DNA from: Bradyrhizobium lablabi
Lineage (GTDB): Bacteria > Pseudomonadota > Alphaproteobacteria > Rhizobiales > Xanthobacteraceae
Assembly: GCF_018131005.1 (NCBI RefSeq)
Contig: NZ_JAFCJK010000017.1
Span: 22,389-86,388, forward strand
DNA: 64,000 nt
Direction: 5' to 3'
Numbering within the stretch: position 1 is the stretch's first letter; each line of letters opens with the position of its first letter. Below the pieces are notes generated by a model. The model ran no database searches, was not told the DNA's origin, and saw only the letters and a program-made list of their open reading frames with translations. Position numbers and translations under genes: made by a program. Below, in pieces: positions 8,241 to 16,668 of this stretch.

Positions 8241-8325
8241 AAACAGCCGGTGCGAGCGGGTTACGTTGGGCCAAAGCATCCGCCGCCGGCCGCCCTAAAG
8301 TGCGCTGCGAACGTGGAGTGGTTCC

Positions 8326-9447
8326 TTGATCAACGCGCCGACATTGACGGCAGATGCGGACGATCCGCGCGCATTCAACGCACGCGGCGCCTGGAATGTC
8401 GCCAATGTCGAGGTCCTGGAGCGCCTGTGCGCGCAGGCCGCGCGCGCCGACATCAGGTCCATCGATCTGCGCTCCGTAACTGCCCTCGACACGGCGGGCG
8501 CCTGGCTGCTGGAAAGGCTCGCCCGCGGCAGCGCCAAACAATCGGTGAGGGCTGTCCTTACCGGCGTCGATGGTCCCTACGGCGATCTGATGGAGGAGGT
8601 GGAGCGGCTGAACCGCGCAGCTCTCCCCGAGAGGAAATCCGTCAATCCTGTCCTGCAGAAGCTCGACCAACTCGGTCGTGGCAGCAAGCGGCTCGCTTCC
8701 GATTCCGCGGCATTCCTTCATATGCTCGGCGCCTTCAGCTTTGCTCTGCTCGGCGTCCTCAGGCACCCGCGGTCGTTTCGGCTGACATCGACCGTCTACC
8801 AGCTCGGCCGGGTCGGCTGGCAGGCTGTGCCGATCATGGCGCTGATCACGTTCCTGATCGGCGCCATCATCGCCCAGCAGGGCATCTTCCATTTTCAGCG
8901 TTTCGGTGCGGAATCCTATGTCGTCGACATGGTCGGCATTCTCGTGTTGCGCGAGATCGGCGTGCTGATCGTGGCCATCATGGTGGCTGGACGGTCTGGC
9001 AGCGCGTACACGGCCGAAATCGGCGCGATGAAGATGCGCGAGGAGATCGACGCTCTGAGTACCATGGGGCTCGACCCCGTCGCGGTCCTCATCCTGCCCC
9101 GCATCCTCGCGCTTGTTGTGGCGCTACCGATCCTCGCCTTTCTCGGGTCGCTCGCGGCACTCTATGGCGGCGGGCTCGTCGCCTGGCTCTATGGCGGCAT
9201 GAGCCCCGCGATCTTCATCGCACGGCTTCATGATGCAGTGTCGGTCACGCATTTCGAGGTCGGCATCATCAAGGCGCCGTTCATGGCGATCGTGATCGGG
9301 CTCGTTGCGGCTGCGGAGGGCTTGAGCGTCAAGGGCAGCGCGGAATCGCTCGGGCAGCAGACCACCTCGTCGGTGGTGAAGTCGATCTTCCTTGTGATCG
9401 TGCTCGATGGGCTCTTTGCCGTGTTTTTCGCCTCGATCGGAATGTAG
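8326..9447 (+). CDS. mlaE: MlaE-family ABC permease with N-terminal STAS domain
   Basis: 373 residues. A STAS-like domain (about 15-95, SIDLRSVTALDTAGAWLLERL) is fused to an MlaE permease (about 130-373) with the conserved MVGILVLREIGVLIVAIMVA and GRSGSAYTAEIGAMKM segments and five or so membrane helices. It fuses what are separate MlaB and MlaE proteins in E. coli. MlaE systems move phospholipids or other lipids across the periplasm. No ATG is available at the right place; TTG 8326 has GGAG eight bases upstream. The stop is two bases before the ATPase gene. Confidence 0.88.
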   Translation: MINAPTLTADADDPRAFNARGAWNVANVEVLERLCAQAARADIRSIDLRSVTALDTAGAWLLERLARGSAKQSVRAVLTGVDGPYGDLMEEVERLNRAALPERKSVNPVLQKLDQLGRGSKRLASDSAAFLHMLGAFSFALLGVLRHPRSFRLTSTVYQLGRVGWQAVPIMALITFLIGAIIAQQGIFHFQRFGAESYVVDMVGILVLREIGVLIVAIMVAGRSGSAYTAEIGAMKMREEIDALSTMGLDPVAVLILPRILALVVALPILAFLGSLAALYGGGLVAWLYGGMSPAIFIARLHDAVSVTHFEVGIIKAPFMAIVIGLVAAAEGLSVKGSAESLGQQTTSSVVKSIFLVIVLDGLFAVFFASIGM

Positions 9448-9449
9448 CC

Positions 9450-10187
9450 ATGACCGATGCTCCAGCGATTCAGGTCCGCGACCTCGTGGTCGGCTTTGGC
9501 AAGAAGACGATCCTCGATCACCTTGATCTCGACGTGAAGGATGGGGAGATACTCGGTCTCGTTGGCGCGTCCGGCGGCGGGAAGTCGGTACTGATGCGGA
9601 CGCTGGTTGGACTGCTGCCGAAGCGCAGCGGGCAGATCGAGTTTGCCGCCAATGGCGCAAGTGACCGCCGCTGGGGCATCCTGTTCCAGCAGGGTGCACT
9701 GTTCTCGGCCCTGACGGCGCGCCAGAACATCCAGTTCCCACTGCGCGAGAATGCGCGCCTTTCGCCGCAATTGCTCGATGAGATCGCGGACGCGAAGCTC
9801 GAAATGGTCGGGCTTGCTCGCGAGGATGGGGACAAGTTTCCATCCGAGCTCTCAGGCGGCATGACCAAGCGCGTTGCACTCGCGCGGGCGCTGGCGCTGG
9901 ATCCGGCTCTGCTATTCCTGGACGAGCCGACATCTGGCCTCGATCCGATCGCCGCAGGCGAGTTCGATGCGCTGATCCGGACGCTGCACCGGACGCTCGG
10001 CTTCACCGTGTTCATGGTGACGCATGACCTGAACAGCCTGCAGGCCGTATGCGATCGGGTCGCTGCGCTCGCCGACGGTAGGATCGCGGCGGTCGGGCCG
10101 CTGTCGTCCGTGCTCCGGTCCGATCATCCCTGGGTCAGAGCCTACTTTCATGGGGCCCGCGCCCAGATGCTGGGATTGGGTCGTTAG
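9450..10187 (+). CDS. mlaF: MlaF-family ABC transporter ATP-binding protein
   Basis: 245 residues. Walker A GASGGGKS (39-46), an ABC signature LSGGM (near 133), Walker B ALLFLDEP and an H-loop (VTHDL) are all intact, so it should hydrolyse ATP. Similarity to MlaF/Ttg2A follows from its position between an MlaE permease and an MCE protein. It starts two bases after the permease stop and ends 13 bases before the MCE gene, giving a tight three-gene operon. Confidence 0.9.
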   Translation: MTDAPAIQVRDLVVGFGKKTILDHLDLDVKDGEILGLVGASGGGKSVLMRTLVGLLPKRSGQIEFAANGASDRRWGILFQQGALFSALTARQNIQFPLRENARLSPQLLDEIADAKLEMVGLAREDGDKFPSELSGGMTKRVALARALALDPALLFLDEPTSGLDPIAAGEFDALIRTLHRTLGFTVFMVTHDLNSLQAVCDRVAALADGRIAAVGPLSSVLRSDHPWVRAYFHGARAQMLGLGR

Positions 10188-10200
10188 ACGAGGAAAACTC

Positions 10201-11310
10201 ATGGAAGTTCGCGCGCCCTACATCATTGTCGGTGCATTTGTGTTGTCGGCGATCGTCGCCGTCTTCGGCTTCGTCTACTGGCTGAACAATGTCGGGGGCA
10301 TCGGCAAGCGGGAGACTTACCAGCTTGTCTTCGATGGTCCGGTGCCCGGGCTCTTGGTCGGCGCCGGGGTGCTCTTCAACGGTATCCGCGTGGGCGAGGT
10401 GACCTCGCTTGAACTCGTCCCGGGCCGGCCGCGCGACGTCCGCGTCACGGTGGCGGTCGCTGAGCGAACCCCAGTCCATGCCGACACGCGTGTCGGCCTC
10501 GATTTCCAGGGCTTGACCGGCGTCCCGGTGGTTACGCTCGAGGGGGGCGACAATCCTGATGCGCCGGCTGCGCGCGGGCCGCTGGTGGCCGAGAAGGGAG
10601 CGGGGCAAAGCATGACCCAGGCCGCCCGCGACGCGTTGCGCCGGGTGGATGCCGTCTTGTCCGAGAATGCAGCGCAGCTACACGACACGATCGGTAACCT
10701 CAGCACGTTTGCCGAAGGACTGGCGCGTAACACGCCGAAACTCGACGGTATCGTGTCGGGGCTGGAGCGCATGACGGGTGGCGGCACGCCGGCGCCGCGC
10801 AAGGTGGTCTACGATCTTCATGCCGTCGACGGCTTCGAGTCGCAACGAGGTGCGACGCTGCCCGTGCCGTTGATCATGGCGGAGCCGAGTGCGATCACTC
10901 GTCTGCAGACCCAGCGCTTCCTGTTCACGCCGGACGAGGAACCGTCTGACTTCGTGGACGCACAATGGAGCGACAGCCTGCCGGCGCTGGTCCAGGCGCG
11001 ACTGCTGCAGAGTTTCGAGAACTACGACATCAGGCGTGCGCCGCTGCGCGCCGACAGCGGCGTCGAGAGCGCGTCGCGCCTGCTCATCGACCTGCGCCGC
11101 TTCGAGATCGCGCTTGGAGCGCGGCCGCAGGCGGTCATTGCACTTTCGGTGCGGATCGTTGATGCCAACGGGAAGCTGAGGGCTGCACAACTGTTTCAGG
11201 AGTCGGAGACGATCGATGCTCTCACACCCTCCAATGCGTCGGCTGCCTTCGATCGGGCCTTTGGCGCGCTCGCTCGTAAGCTCATCGCCTGGACAGCGCA
11301 GCCGGAATGA
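10201..11310 (+). CDS. MCE (MlaD-like) protein fused to a PqiC/ABC auxiliary-type domain
   Basis: 369 residues from ATG 10201. A single membrane anchor (about 7-27) is followed by an MCE/MlaD domain (about 34-112, FDGPVPGLLVGAGVLFNGIRVGEV and FQGLTGVPVVTLEGG), a short helical linker, and a second globular part (about 195-365) resembling the ABC-type transport auxiliary component PF03886, which is usually a separate lipoprotein such as PqiC. The fusion would link the inner-membrane MCE ring to an outer-membrane-facing module in one chain. The C-terminal assignment is by pattern only. Confidence 0.8.
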   Translation: MEVRAPYIIVGAFVLSAIVAVFGFVYWLNNVGGIGKRETYQLVFDGPVPGLLVGAGVLFNGIRVGEVTSLELVPGRPRDVRVTVAVAERTPVHADTRVGLDFQGLTGVPVVTLEGGDNPDAPAARGPLVAEKGAGQSMTQAARDALRRVDAVLSENAAQLHDTIGNLSTFAEGLARNTPKLDGIVSGLERMTGGGTPAPRKVVYDLHAVDGFESQRGATLPVPLIMAEPSAITRLQTQRFLFTPDEEPSDFVDAQWSDSLPALVQARLLQSFENYDIRRAPLRADSGVESASRLLIDLRRFEIALGARPQAVIALSVRIVDANGKLRAAQLFQESETIDALTPSNASAAFDRAFGALARKLIAWTAQPE

Positions 11311-11320
11311 GGCTGCTATC

Positions 11321-11929
11321 CTAAAGTCCCGCGGCGATCGCGATCCGCATCAGCTCCGACATGCTGTGGACGCCGGTCTTGGCCATCAGGTTTGCGCGGT
11401 AAACCTCGACCGTGCGCGGGCTGATGCCCAGGTCGTGGGCGATCACCTTGTTGATCTTACCCGCAATTAGCCCTCGCAGGACGTCGCGCTCGCGTGGCGA
11501 GAGATCGGCGAGGCGGGCTTCCGCTTGGAGCCTGGCGGCGTCGTGGGCGGGCGTCGCCGGTTGCGGCTCCAGGGCGCCGCGGATCGCTCGCAGCAGCACG
11601 TCGTCATCGAACGGCTTCTCGATGAAGTCGACGGCGCCTGCCTTCATCGCTTCCACCGCGAGCGCCACATCGCCATGACCCGTTATCAAAATGATCGGAC
11701 AGGCGACGCCGTCGGCCTTGAGCTTGCGGACCAGTTCGAGGCCGCTCATGCCCGGCATGCGGATGTCTGATACGATACAGTCGACCGGACAGCTCGCGAC
11801 ATGATTGAGAAACTCGGTCGCCGTCTCATAGGTCGCTACGGCGAAGCCGTTGACATCGAGGAGAAAGGCGAGCGAGTCCCGCATCGCGGGATCATCGTCG
11901 ATCACAAGAATCATGCGCCGCACAGTCAT
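11321..11929 (-). CDS. fixJ: FixJ two-component response regulator
   Basis: 202 residues. The receiver domain (about 6-120) has the acidic pocket DDD (11-13), phospho-acceptor Asp55 (IVSDIRMPG) and a Lys in the IEKPF motif. A LuxR/FixJ helix-turn-helix follows (about 138-200, LSPRERDVLRGLIAGKINK, then ISPRTVEVYRANLMAKTG). Its start overlaps the fixL stop by four bases (ATGA), so the two are translationally coupled. Once phosphorylated by FixL at low oxygen it should activate fixK. The partner gene and the FixJ-like sites near 707-737 support the symbol. Confidence 0.92.
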   Translation of the reverse strand: MTVRRMILVIDDDPAMRDSLAFLLDVNGFAVATYETATEFLNHVASCPVDCIVSDIRMPGMSGLELVRKLKADGVACPIILITGHGDVALAVEAMKAGAVDFIEKPFDDDVLLRAIRGALEPQPATPAHDAARLQAEARLADLSPRERDVLRGLIAGKINKVIAHDLGISPRTVEVYRANLMAKTGVHSMSELMRIAIAAGL

Positions 11930-13356
11930 GCTTCTTCTTCAACCTCCGCAAACGGCAGGGTGAACTGAAAGATCGTGCCGCCACCTGGGTTCGCCTGCGC
12001 GACGATGTGACCGCCATGGGATTCGATGATCGTCCGGCAGATCGATAGTCCGACACCCATGCCATGCTCTTTCGTCGTGACGAAGGGCTGAAACAGGCGG
12101 TCGGCGATGTCAGGGCTGATGCCGGGGCCGGTATCGGCAACGGTGAACCTGGCGACGCCATCGGTCTGTGCGACACCGACGGTCAACTCCCGACGCGGGC
12201 AGGCGACCATCGCCTCGATTGCGTTACGGATCAGATTCAGCGCGACCTGCTGGATCTGGATCTTGTCGACGAGGATCGACGGCATGTCACGGTCGCTTCG
12301 AAACGACACTCGCACGCCTTGCTCCTTGGCACCCAACAGGGCCAGCGCCACGGCCTCTTCGAGGAGTGTGACCGGGTTCTCCAACGCTTGCTGTGTCTCG
12401 CCTTTGGCAACAAATTCGCGCAGGCGCTTGATGATGTCGCCGGCTCGCAGCGCCTGCTGGGCGGCGCGCTCGAGTGCATCACCGATGCGATTGGCGTCCG
12501 GTTTTTCGGACGTCAGCAGGGTCTTTGCGCCGCGCATGTAGTTTGTGATGGCGGAAAGTGGTTGGTTGATCTCGTGGGCGATGGAAGATGCCATCTCGCC
12601 CATGGCGGTCAGCCGCGACACGTGCACCAGTTCGGATTGCAGTTCCTGCAGCCGCCGTTCCTGTGCCCGCCGCTCGGTGAGGTCCCGGATGAAGCCGGTA
12701 AAGAAGCGCTCGCCGCGCACCTTGGCCTCGCCGACGGCGAGCTCCATCGGAAAGGTCGAACCGTCGCTTCGCTCCCCGACCACGATGCGGCCAATGCCGA
12801 TGATGCGCCGCTCGCCGGTGGTGAGATATCGATCGATGTACCGGTCGTGTTCGCCGCGGTACGGCTGCGGCATCAGGCTGGATACGTTCTTTCCAACCAC
12901 CTCATCCGCGGACCAACCGAACAGCCGCACCGCCGCGGCGCTGAACGAGCGAATGACGCCGCGATCGTCAATCACGATCATCGCCTCCGGCACGGTATCC
13001 AGGATCGATTGCAGGTGAGCCTGCCGATAACGCGCCTGCTCGGATTCTCGCAGCAGTCGATCGCCCATAAAGCCGAGGATCGGACCAAGTACGGCAAAAC
13101 ACGCGATGTCGATCATATTCGCAGGATCGATGATGAGGCTTTTGCCAAGAAACGCGGCGGCACCGCCAATGCAGAGGAGGGTAGCAAAGATCGCCGGTCC
13201 ACGGCCTCCAGCGAAAGCGGCAAAAACGACGACCGGAAAGTAGATGATCGTGAACGTGCGGTCTTCCAAATAGTGCTGCAGTGCTGCGCGCAACGCGAAT
13301 GCGAGCGCAGCTGCTGCCGCGGCAGTGCCATAGCGGTACCAGATGTGCTCGGACAT
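11926..13356 (-). CDS. fixL: FixL oxygen-sensing heme-PAS histidine kinase
   Basis: 476 residues. The N-terminus has several membrane helices (about 10-100). The heme PAS domain (about 112-228) keeps residues equivalent to B. japonicum FixL His200, Arg206 and Arg220: here His170 (GEHDRY), Arg176 and Arg190. The DHp helix carries His261 (SSIAHEINQPL) and the ATPase domain has N, G1 (VADTGPGIS) and G2 (GMGVGLSI) boxes. With oxygen off the heme, the kinase should phosphorylate FixJ. It lies 120 bases downstream of the 64-aa gene at 13477 and may share its FixK-box promoter. Confidence 0.93.
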   Translation of the reverse strand: MSEHIWYRYGTAAAAAALAFALRAALQHYLEDRTFTIIYFPVVVFAAFAGGRGPAIFATLLCIGGAAAFLGKSLIIDPANMIDIACFAVLGPILGFMGDRLLRESEQARYRQAHLQSILDTVPEAMIVIDDRGVIRSFSAAAVRLFGWSADEVVGKNVSSLMPQPYRGEHDRYIDRYLTTGERRIIGIGRIVVGERSDGSTFPMELAVGEAKVRGERFFTGFIRDLTERRAQERRLQELQSELVHVSRLTAMGEMASSIAHEINQPLSAITNYMRGAKTLLTSEKPDANRIGDALERAAQQALRAGDIIKRLREFVAKGETQQALENPVTLLEEAVALALLGAKEQGVRVSFRSDRDMPSILVDKIQIQQVALNLIRNAIEAMVACPRRELTVGVAQTDGVARFTVADTGPGISPDIADRLFQPFVTTKEHGMGVGLSICRTIIESHGGHIVAQANPGGGTIFQFTLPFAEVEEEA

Positions 13357-13476
13357 ATCCCCGGTAAGCTCTCACGTTCAACCGACAGTACAACGTTTGC
13401 ACACAGGAGACTACTTGGCGGTCGCTTGCGGTCTTGTCGGGGAAGATGGCGACTGCACGGGCCCGCGAGAGTGGGC

Positions 13477-13671
13477 CTAACTGCGTTCAGCTCTGATCAT
13501 CGCGCCAGTGCGCAAGTTGATGAAGTGCACGCCGTCGCAAGCTGCGCAGGTTATCGGGTGCAGATCGTCGGCCCCGAGCTCGGGCGTGTCTTCCGGCAGC
13601 AGACCCTGGACACGGTCGCCGGTGTTCGGACACGAGAAGATGATGGGGCGCCAAGTCTTTCTGTCTGCCAT
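13477..13671 (-). CDS. Small cysteine-containing protein, 64 aa
   Basis: A 64-residue soluble protein with Cys14 (FSCPNTG) and a CAAC pair at about 42-45, which could form a small metal or redox site. I do not recognise the family. The start at 13671 lies 54 bases from a perfect FixK box. It is the first gene upstream of fixL on the same strand, so read-through into fixLJ would give FixK feedback on its own sensor. Confidence 0.65.
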   Translation of the reverse strand: MADRKTWRPIIFSCPNTGDRVQGLLPEDTPELGADDLHPITCAACDGVHFINLRTGAMIRAERS

Positions 13672-13724
13672 GTGCCTGACCCTGACGGGAAGAGCATCCT
13701 TATCGGCAAGGGACAGTCGCCGTA

Positions 13725-13738
13725 TTGACGCAGGTCAA
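13725..13738 (-). promoter_or_regulatory. FixK/FNR-type box for the 64-aa gene and perhaps fixLJ
   Basis: Perfect TTGA-CGCAGG-TCAA. The centre near 13731.5 predicts a leftward start site near 13690, 19 bases before the 13671 start. In the plus direction it is followed by AAAATCC, a tail shared with the site at 13859. Confidence 0.72.
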
Positions 13739-13858
13739 AAATCCAACCTGGTTAGAGCGGCCGTCAGGCCGCTCTCAACCGTATCGCCAATCAATTCGTG
13801 CATCGATGTCTTCAACATCGCCGATTGGAATTTATCCGCAGGCCAGAAGTCGCTTTCC

Positions 13859-13872
13859 TTGAGCCAGGTCAA
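13859..13872 (+). promoter_or_regulatory. FixK/FNR-type box for the 13938 gene
   Basis: Perfect TTGA-GCCAGG-TCAA, identical to the minus-strand reading of the 2091 site. The centre near 13865.5 predicts a start near 13907, 31 bases before ATG 13938. It lies 134 bases from the 13725 box, and the two serve divergent genes. Confidence 0.74.
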
Positions 13873-13937
13873 AAATCGAATGCGGCCTGAATGGCAGAAT
13901 GGTCAACCGAGAGGTCAACTCACACCGAGAGGGTGTC

Positions 13938-14132
13938 ATGCCATCATTTGACGTTCGCTTCATCAAGACCGTCTGCGACGATACCGGCCACGAGCATCGC
14001 GCCTGTCAGGCTGCGTTCAAGGTCGATGCCGCTTCACTCGCGGACGCCGCGCAGCAGGCCGAGGCCGACTTCTGCCGGCAGAAGGGTGTCCGTGATTGGA
14101 CGATCTTCGCTGATGTGATGGAGCTTCAGTAG
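13938..14132 (+). CDS. Small conserved-type hypothetical protein, 64 aa
   Basis: 64 residues (MPSFDVRFIKTV...), soluble, with three cysteines and a central helix rich in Ala and acidic residues. ATG 13938 is chosen because a GAGAGGG ribosome site precedes it; the earlier in-frame start adds 13 improbable residues. It has its own perfect FixK box upstream. I do not recognise a domain; the context suggests a low-oxygen role. Confidence 0.65.
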   Translation: MPSFDVRFIKTVCDDTGHEHRACQAAFKVDAASLADAAQQAEADFCRQKGVRDWTIFADVMELQ

Positions 14133-14215
14133 CGCCAATGCGTTGGCGACGCCGCGATGGGCTGCATTGTGGCGGCATTGAACCATTTGTCGTCATGGCG
14201 GAGGCGGCGAAACCC

Positions 14216-14312
14216 AGCGGATTGAATCAGAACCACGCTCTGGATTCCTGTTTTGGCGCGTTCTCCTCACGCGAGCCCGCATCACTTCGCTCGAAGGCGC
14301 TACAGCGCAGCT
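14216..14312. repeat. Interspersed palindromic repeat (BIME-like)
   Basis: This stretch holds GATTGAATCAGAACC and, about 30 bases on, GCGTTCTCCTCACGCGAGCC followed by CACTTCGCTCGAAGGCGC. The same blocks, partly inverted, recur near 24860, 25190, 25520 and 26475. Inverted GCGTT/AACGC ends suggest a folded repeat unit. It fills much of the otherwise empty 14133-14531 gap. Confidence 0.6.
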
Positions 14313-14531
14313 AAAATCTGGCCGAGCGGAATTGTCCTCTGCCCGAACGGTTGTGATTTCAATAGCTTAGAGAAATGTGCGCGAAATCACGTGAACTCGT
14401 GGGACAAAGGGCGGCGGCCGCGATGAAGCCTCAATCCGGACACCGGCGACTGCTCTATCGCTTTTCCGGGATGCCCACGCTTTCGGATCAAGCTTTAGGC
14501 AATCTCAACACAGTCTCTCTAGGTAGGTCGA

Positions 14532-14957
14532 ATGTCCGTTCGTTGCACACGCCGTCGCAGCCTGTCGCGCGCCGCCGCCGTCGCGGTATTGCTCGCGCTG
14601 GCGGCCGCTGTCTCGGCCTGCGCCCAGATCGGCGATTCCGTGGCACCTGCGTTCGCGGACCCCGCCAAATACGATCTCTACGAGTGCAAGCAACTCGAGG
14701 CTGAACGCAAGACCCTGACCGCCCGTGCCGCGGAGTTGCAGGGGCTGATGGCCAAGGCCGAGACCGGTGTCGGCGGAGCCGTCGTAGCCGAAGTCGCCTA
14801 CCGCAACGACCTGATTTCGGTCCGCGCTCAGCAGAAACTCGTCGAGGAAGTCTGGGCCCGCAACAAGTGCCATGAGACGCCGCCGGACACTGCGGCGGCC
14901 GCGCCGCCCGCGGCGAGCGCGAAGGGCACGCGCCCGTCGCGTTCCGGCATCCGTTGA
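14532..14957 (+). CDS. Putative lipoprotein, 141 aa
   Basis: The N-terminus has twin arginines (RRRSLSRAA), a hydrophobic core and a lipobox-like LAAAVSACAQ, placing the lipidated cysteine near residue 31. The mature part is helical (ELEAERKTLTARAAELQ type) with paired cysteines (YECKQ and NKCHE) and a Pro/Ala-rich tail. It resembles small envelope lipoproteins of bradyrhizobia, but I cannot assign a function. It converges on the FAD monooxygenase gene with seven bases between the stops. Confidence 0.78.
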   Translation: MSVRCTRRRSLSRAAAVAVLLALAAAVSACAQIGDSVAPAFADPAKYDLYECKQLEAERKTLTARAAELQGLMAKAETGVGGAVVAEVAYRNDLISVRAQQKLVEEVWARNKCHETPPDTAAAAPPAASAKGTRPSRSGIR

Positions 14958-14964
14958 GGGCGCC

Positions 14965-16167
14965 TCACACCCGCCAGTCGTAGATCCAGTCCTGCCGCGC
15001 CAGCATGCGTTCGGGCCCGATCGCGCGGATGGCGAAGTCACGCGCGATCGCGGCGGGACCCGTCAGGTGATAGATGCGGCCCTGTCGCTGCGCCAGGCGT
15101 CGTACATTCAGCACACGCGCCCGCCGCATCCGCGCGTAACGCGTCAGCGCCGCAGGTATGCCGGAGATGTTTTCGCCGGTGCTGTCGCTCAGCACCTTTG
15201 CGAGCACGGCCGCGTCTTCGATCGCCATGCCGGCGCCCTGTGCTGCGAACGGCAGCATCGCGTGCGCGGCATCGCCGAGCAGTGCAACCGAATCTTCGTT
15301 CCAGTTGCTGATATCGGGCAGGGTGAACAGCGCCCATTTGCGCCAGCCGTCGACCGCGCCGATCAGCGTGCGCGCCGTCGCGGGCCATCGTGTGGTGGTG
15401 AACGCATCCTTGATCTCGTTGGTGTCGCCGGGCGCGCTCCAGCCCGGCCGGTTCCAGGTGCCAGGCACGATGGCGACGACGTTGATCTGTCGCCCCGCCG
15501 AGATCGGGTAGGCCACGAGATGCGCGCTTGGCCCCATCCAAAGCTGCACGCGCGGCGCGGTGTGCTCTCGAGACAAGGCGGTCGCTTCCAGCGTGCCGCG
15601 CCAGGCGATCAGGCCCGAGAATTGCGGTTGCAGATTGGGAAACAGGTGCCCGCGCACCGACGACCAGATGCCGTCGGCACCGATCAACGCCACGGCCAAT
15701 TCCTGTTGCCGCGTGTTGCCGCGTCGCTGTGCCACCGTCAGCCCCTTGGCGTGCTTCGCGACGTCCTCGAACTGGCAGCCGAGGCGAAGCTCGATATCAG
15801 GATGGTCGTTGACCGCGGCCTGCAGCGCCGCCTGCAGGTCGGCGCGATGGATCACCCAGTAGGGCGCGCCGGCGCGAAAGGAGGCGGCCTCGCCGAGCGG
15901 CAGGCGCGCGATCTCGCCGCCGGCCCGCACACTTATGATGTTGATGGATTGGGGTGTCACCGCGCGCGGCGCGATGCGCTCTTTCAGTCCGAGTTCGATC
16001 AAGATCCGGCTGGCATTGGGGGAGAGCTGGATGCCCGCGCCGGCCTCCTCGAGCCGCTCGGCCTTCTCCAGTACAACAACGCGAAAGCCCTGCGCGGCGA
16101 GCGCCAGCGATGCGGTCAGTCCTCCGATTCCAGCGCCCGCAACGATGACGGTTCGCGTCAGCGCCAC
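14965..16167 (-). CDS. FAD-dependent aromatic monooxygenase (salicylate hydroxylase-like)
   Basis: 400 residues with the group A flavoprotein hydroxylase signatures: GAGIGG (11-16) for the ADP part of FAD, the GADGIWSSVR (DG) motif in the middle, and GDAAHAMLPFAAQGAGMAIED (GD motif) near residue 295. These enzymes use NAD(P)H and O2 to hydroxylate aromatic acids such as salicylate; the substrate here is not evident. The gene begins eight bases after the stop of the zinc-finger gene, so the two form an operon. Confidence 0.88.
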   Translation of the reverse strand: MALTRTVIVAGAGIGGLTASLALAAQGFRVVVLEKAERLEEAGAGIQLSPNASRILIELGLKERIAPRAVTPQSINIISVRAGGEIARLPLGEAASFRAGAPYWVIHRADLQAALQAAVNDHPDIELRLGCQFEDVAKHAKGLTVAQRRGNTRQQELAVALIGADGIWSSVRGHLFPNLQPQFSGLIAWRGTLEATALSREHTAPRVQLWMGPSAHLVAYPISAGRQINVVAIVPGTWNRPGWSAPGDTNEIKDAFTTTRWPATARTLIGAVDGWRKWALFTLPDISNWNEDSVALLGDAAHAMLPFAAQGAGMAIEDAAVLAKVLSDSTGENISGIPAALTRYARMRRARVLNVRRLAQRQGRIYHLTGPAAIARDFAIRAIGPERMLARQDWIYDWRV

Positions 16168-16174
16168 GGAGCGG

Positions 16175-16420
16175 TCAGGCGACTCGATCCTTCAGGACGC
16201 ATTCGGGGGGCCGGGCCTCGCCGGCGCCAAGGTCGGGCGCGAAGCGGTAGAGCGTCGAGCAATAGGGGCAGATGATCTCGTTGTCGTTGCCAAGGTCGAG
16301 AAATACGTGCGGGTGGTCGAAGGGCGGGTTGGCGCCCACGCACATGAACTCCTGCGAGCCGATCTCGATCACCGAGACTCCGGCGTCGTTGTGGAAGTGC
16401 GGGACGACGTGGTCGGACAT
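16175..16420 (-). CDS. Small zinc-finger protein (NDUFS6/zf-CHCC-like)
   Basis: 81 residues from ATG 16420 (MSDHVVPHFHND). The C-terminal half has a Cys, a His cluster (HPHVFLDLG) and CPYCSTLYRF, the pattern of the zf-CHCC family related to complex I subunit NDUFS6. Alphaproteobacteria have a similar stand-alone protein associated with complex I assembly. It is probably cotranscribed with the following monooxygenase, though a functional link is not obvious. An upstream in-frame start adds 12 unlikely residues. Confidence 0.8.
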   Translation of the reverse strand: MSDHVVPHFHNDAGVSVIEIGSQEFMCVGANPPFDHPHVFLDLGNDNEIICPYCSTLYRFAPDLGAGEARPPECVLKDRVA

Positions 16421-16668
16421 AGCTTCACCTTGGATGGCAACGACGCACAGACGCAATCAACAGCATTGCGGCATCACGAATTGCCGCGCACCATAGTGGT
16501 GGGAACAGTTGATTCCAAGTGGCCCCGACCCCCCACTACCGCTGATGTGCCCATGCAAATTCGACACAATCTTGTCGTCGGAGAGAAGCCCTTCTTTGGT
16601 CGGAGCCGTTGTGTCGCAAAAACGGCACACTATTTCGAAGGCGAATTAAACTGGAGGTTTCTCGCGCA

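Noticed and set aside
12064..13728. 554-codon plus-strand frame opposite fixL
   Set aside because: Antisense of a clear FixL; the translation lacks any domain and reflects GC-rich codon use.
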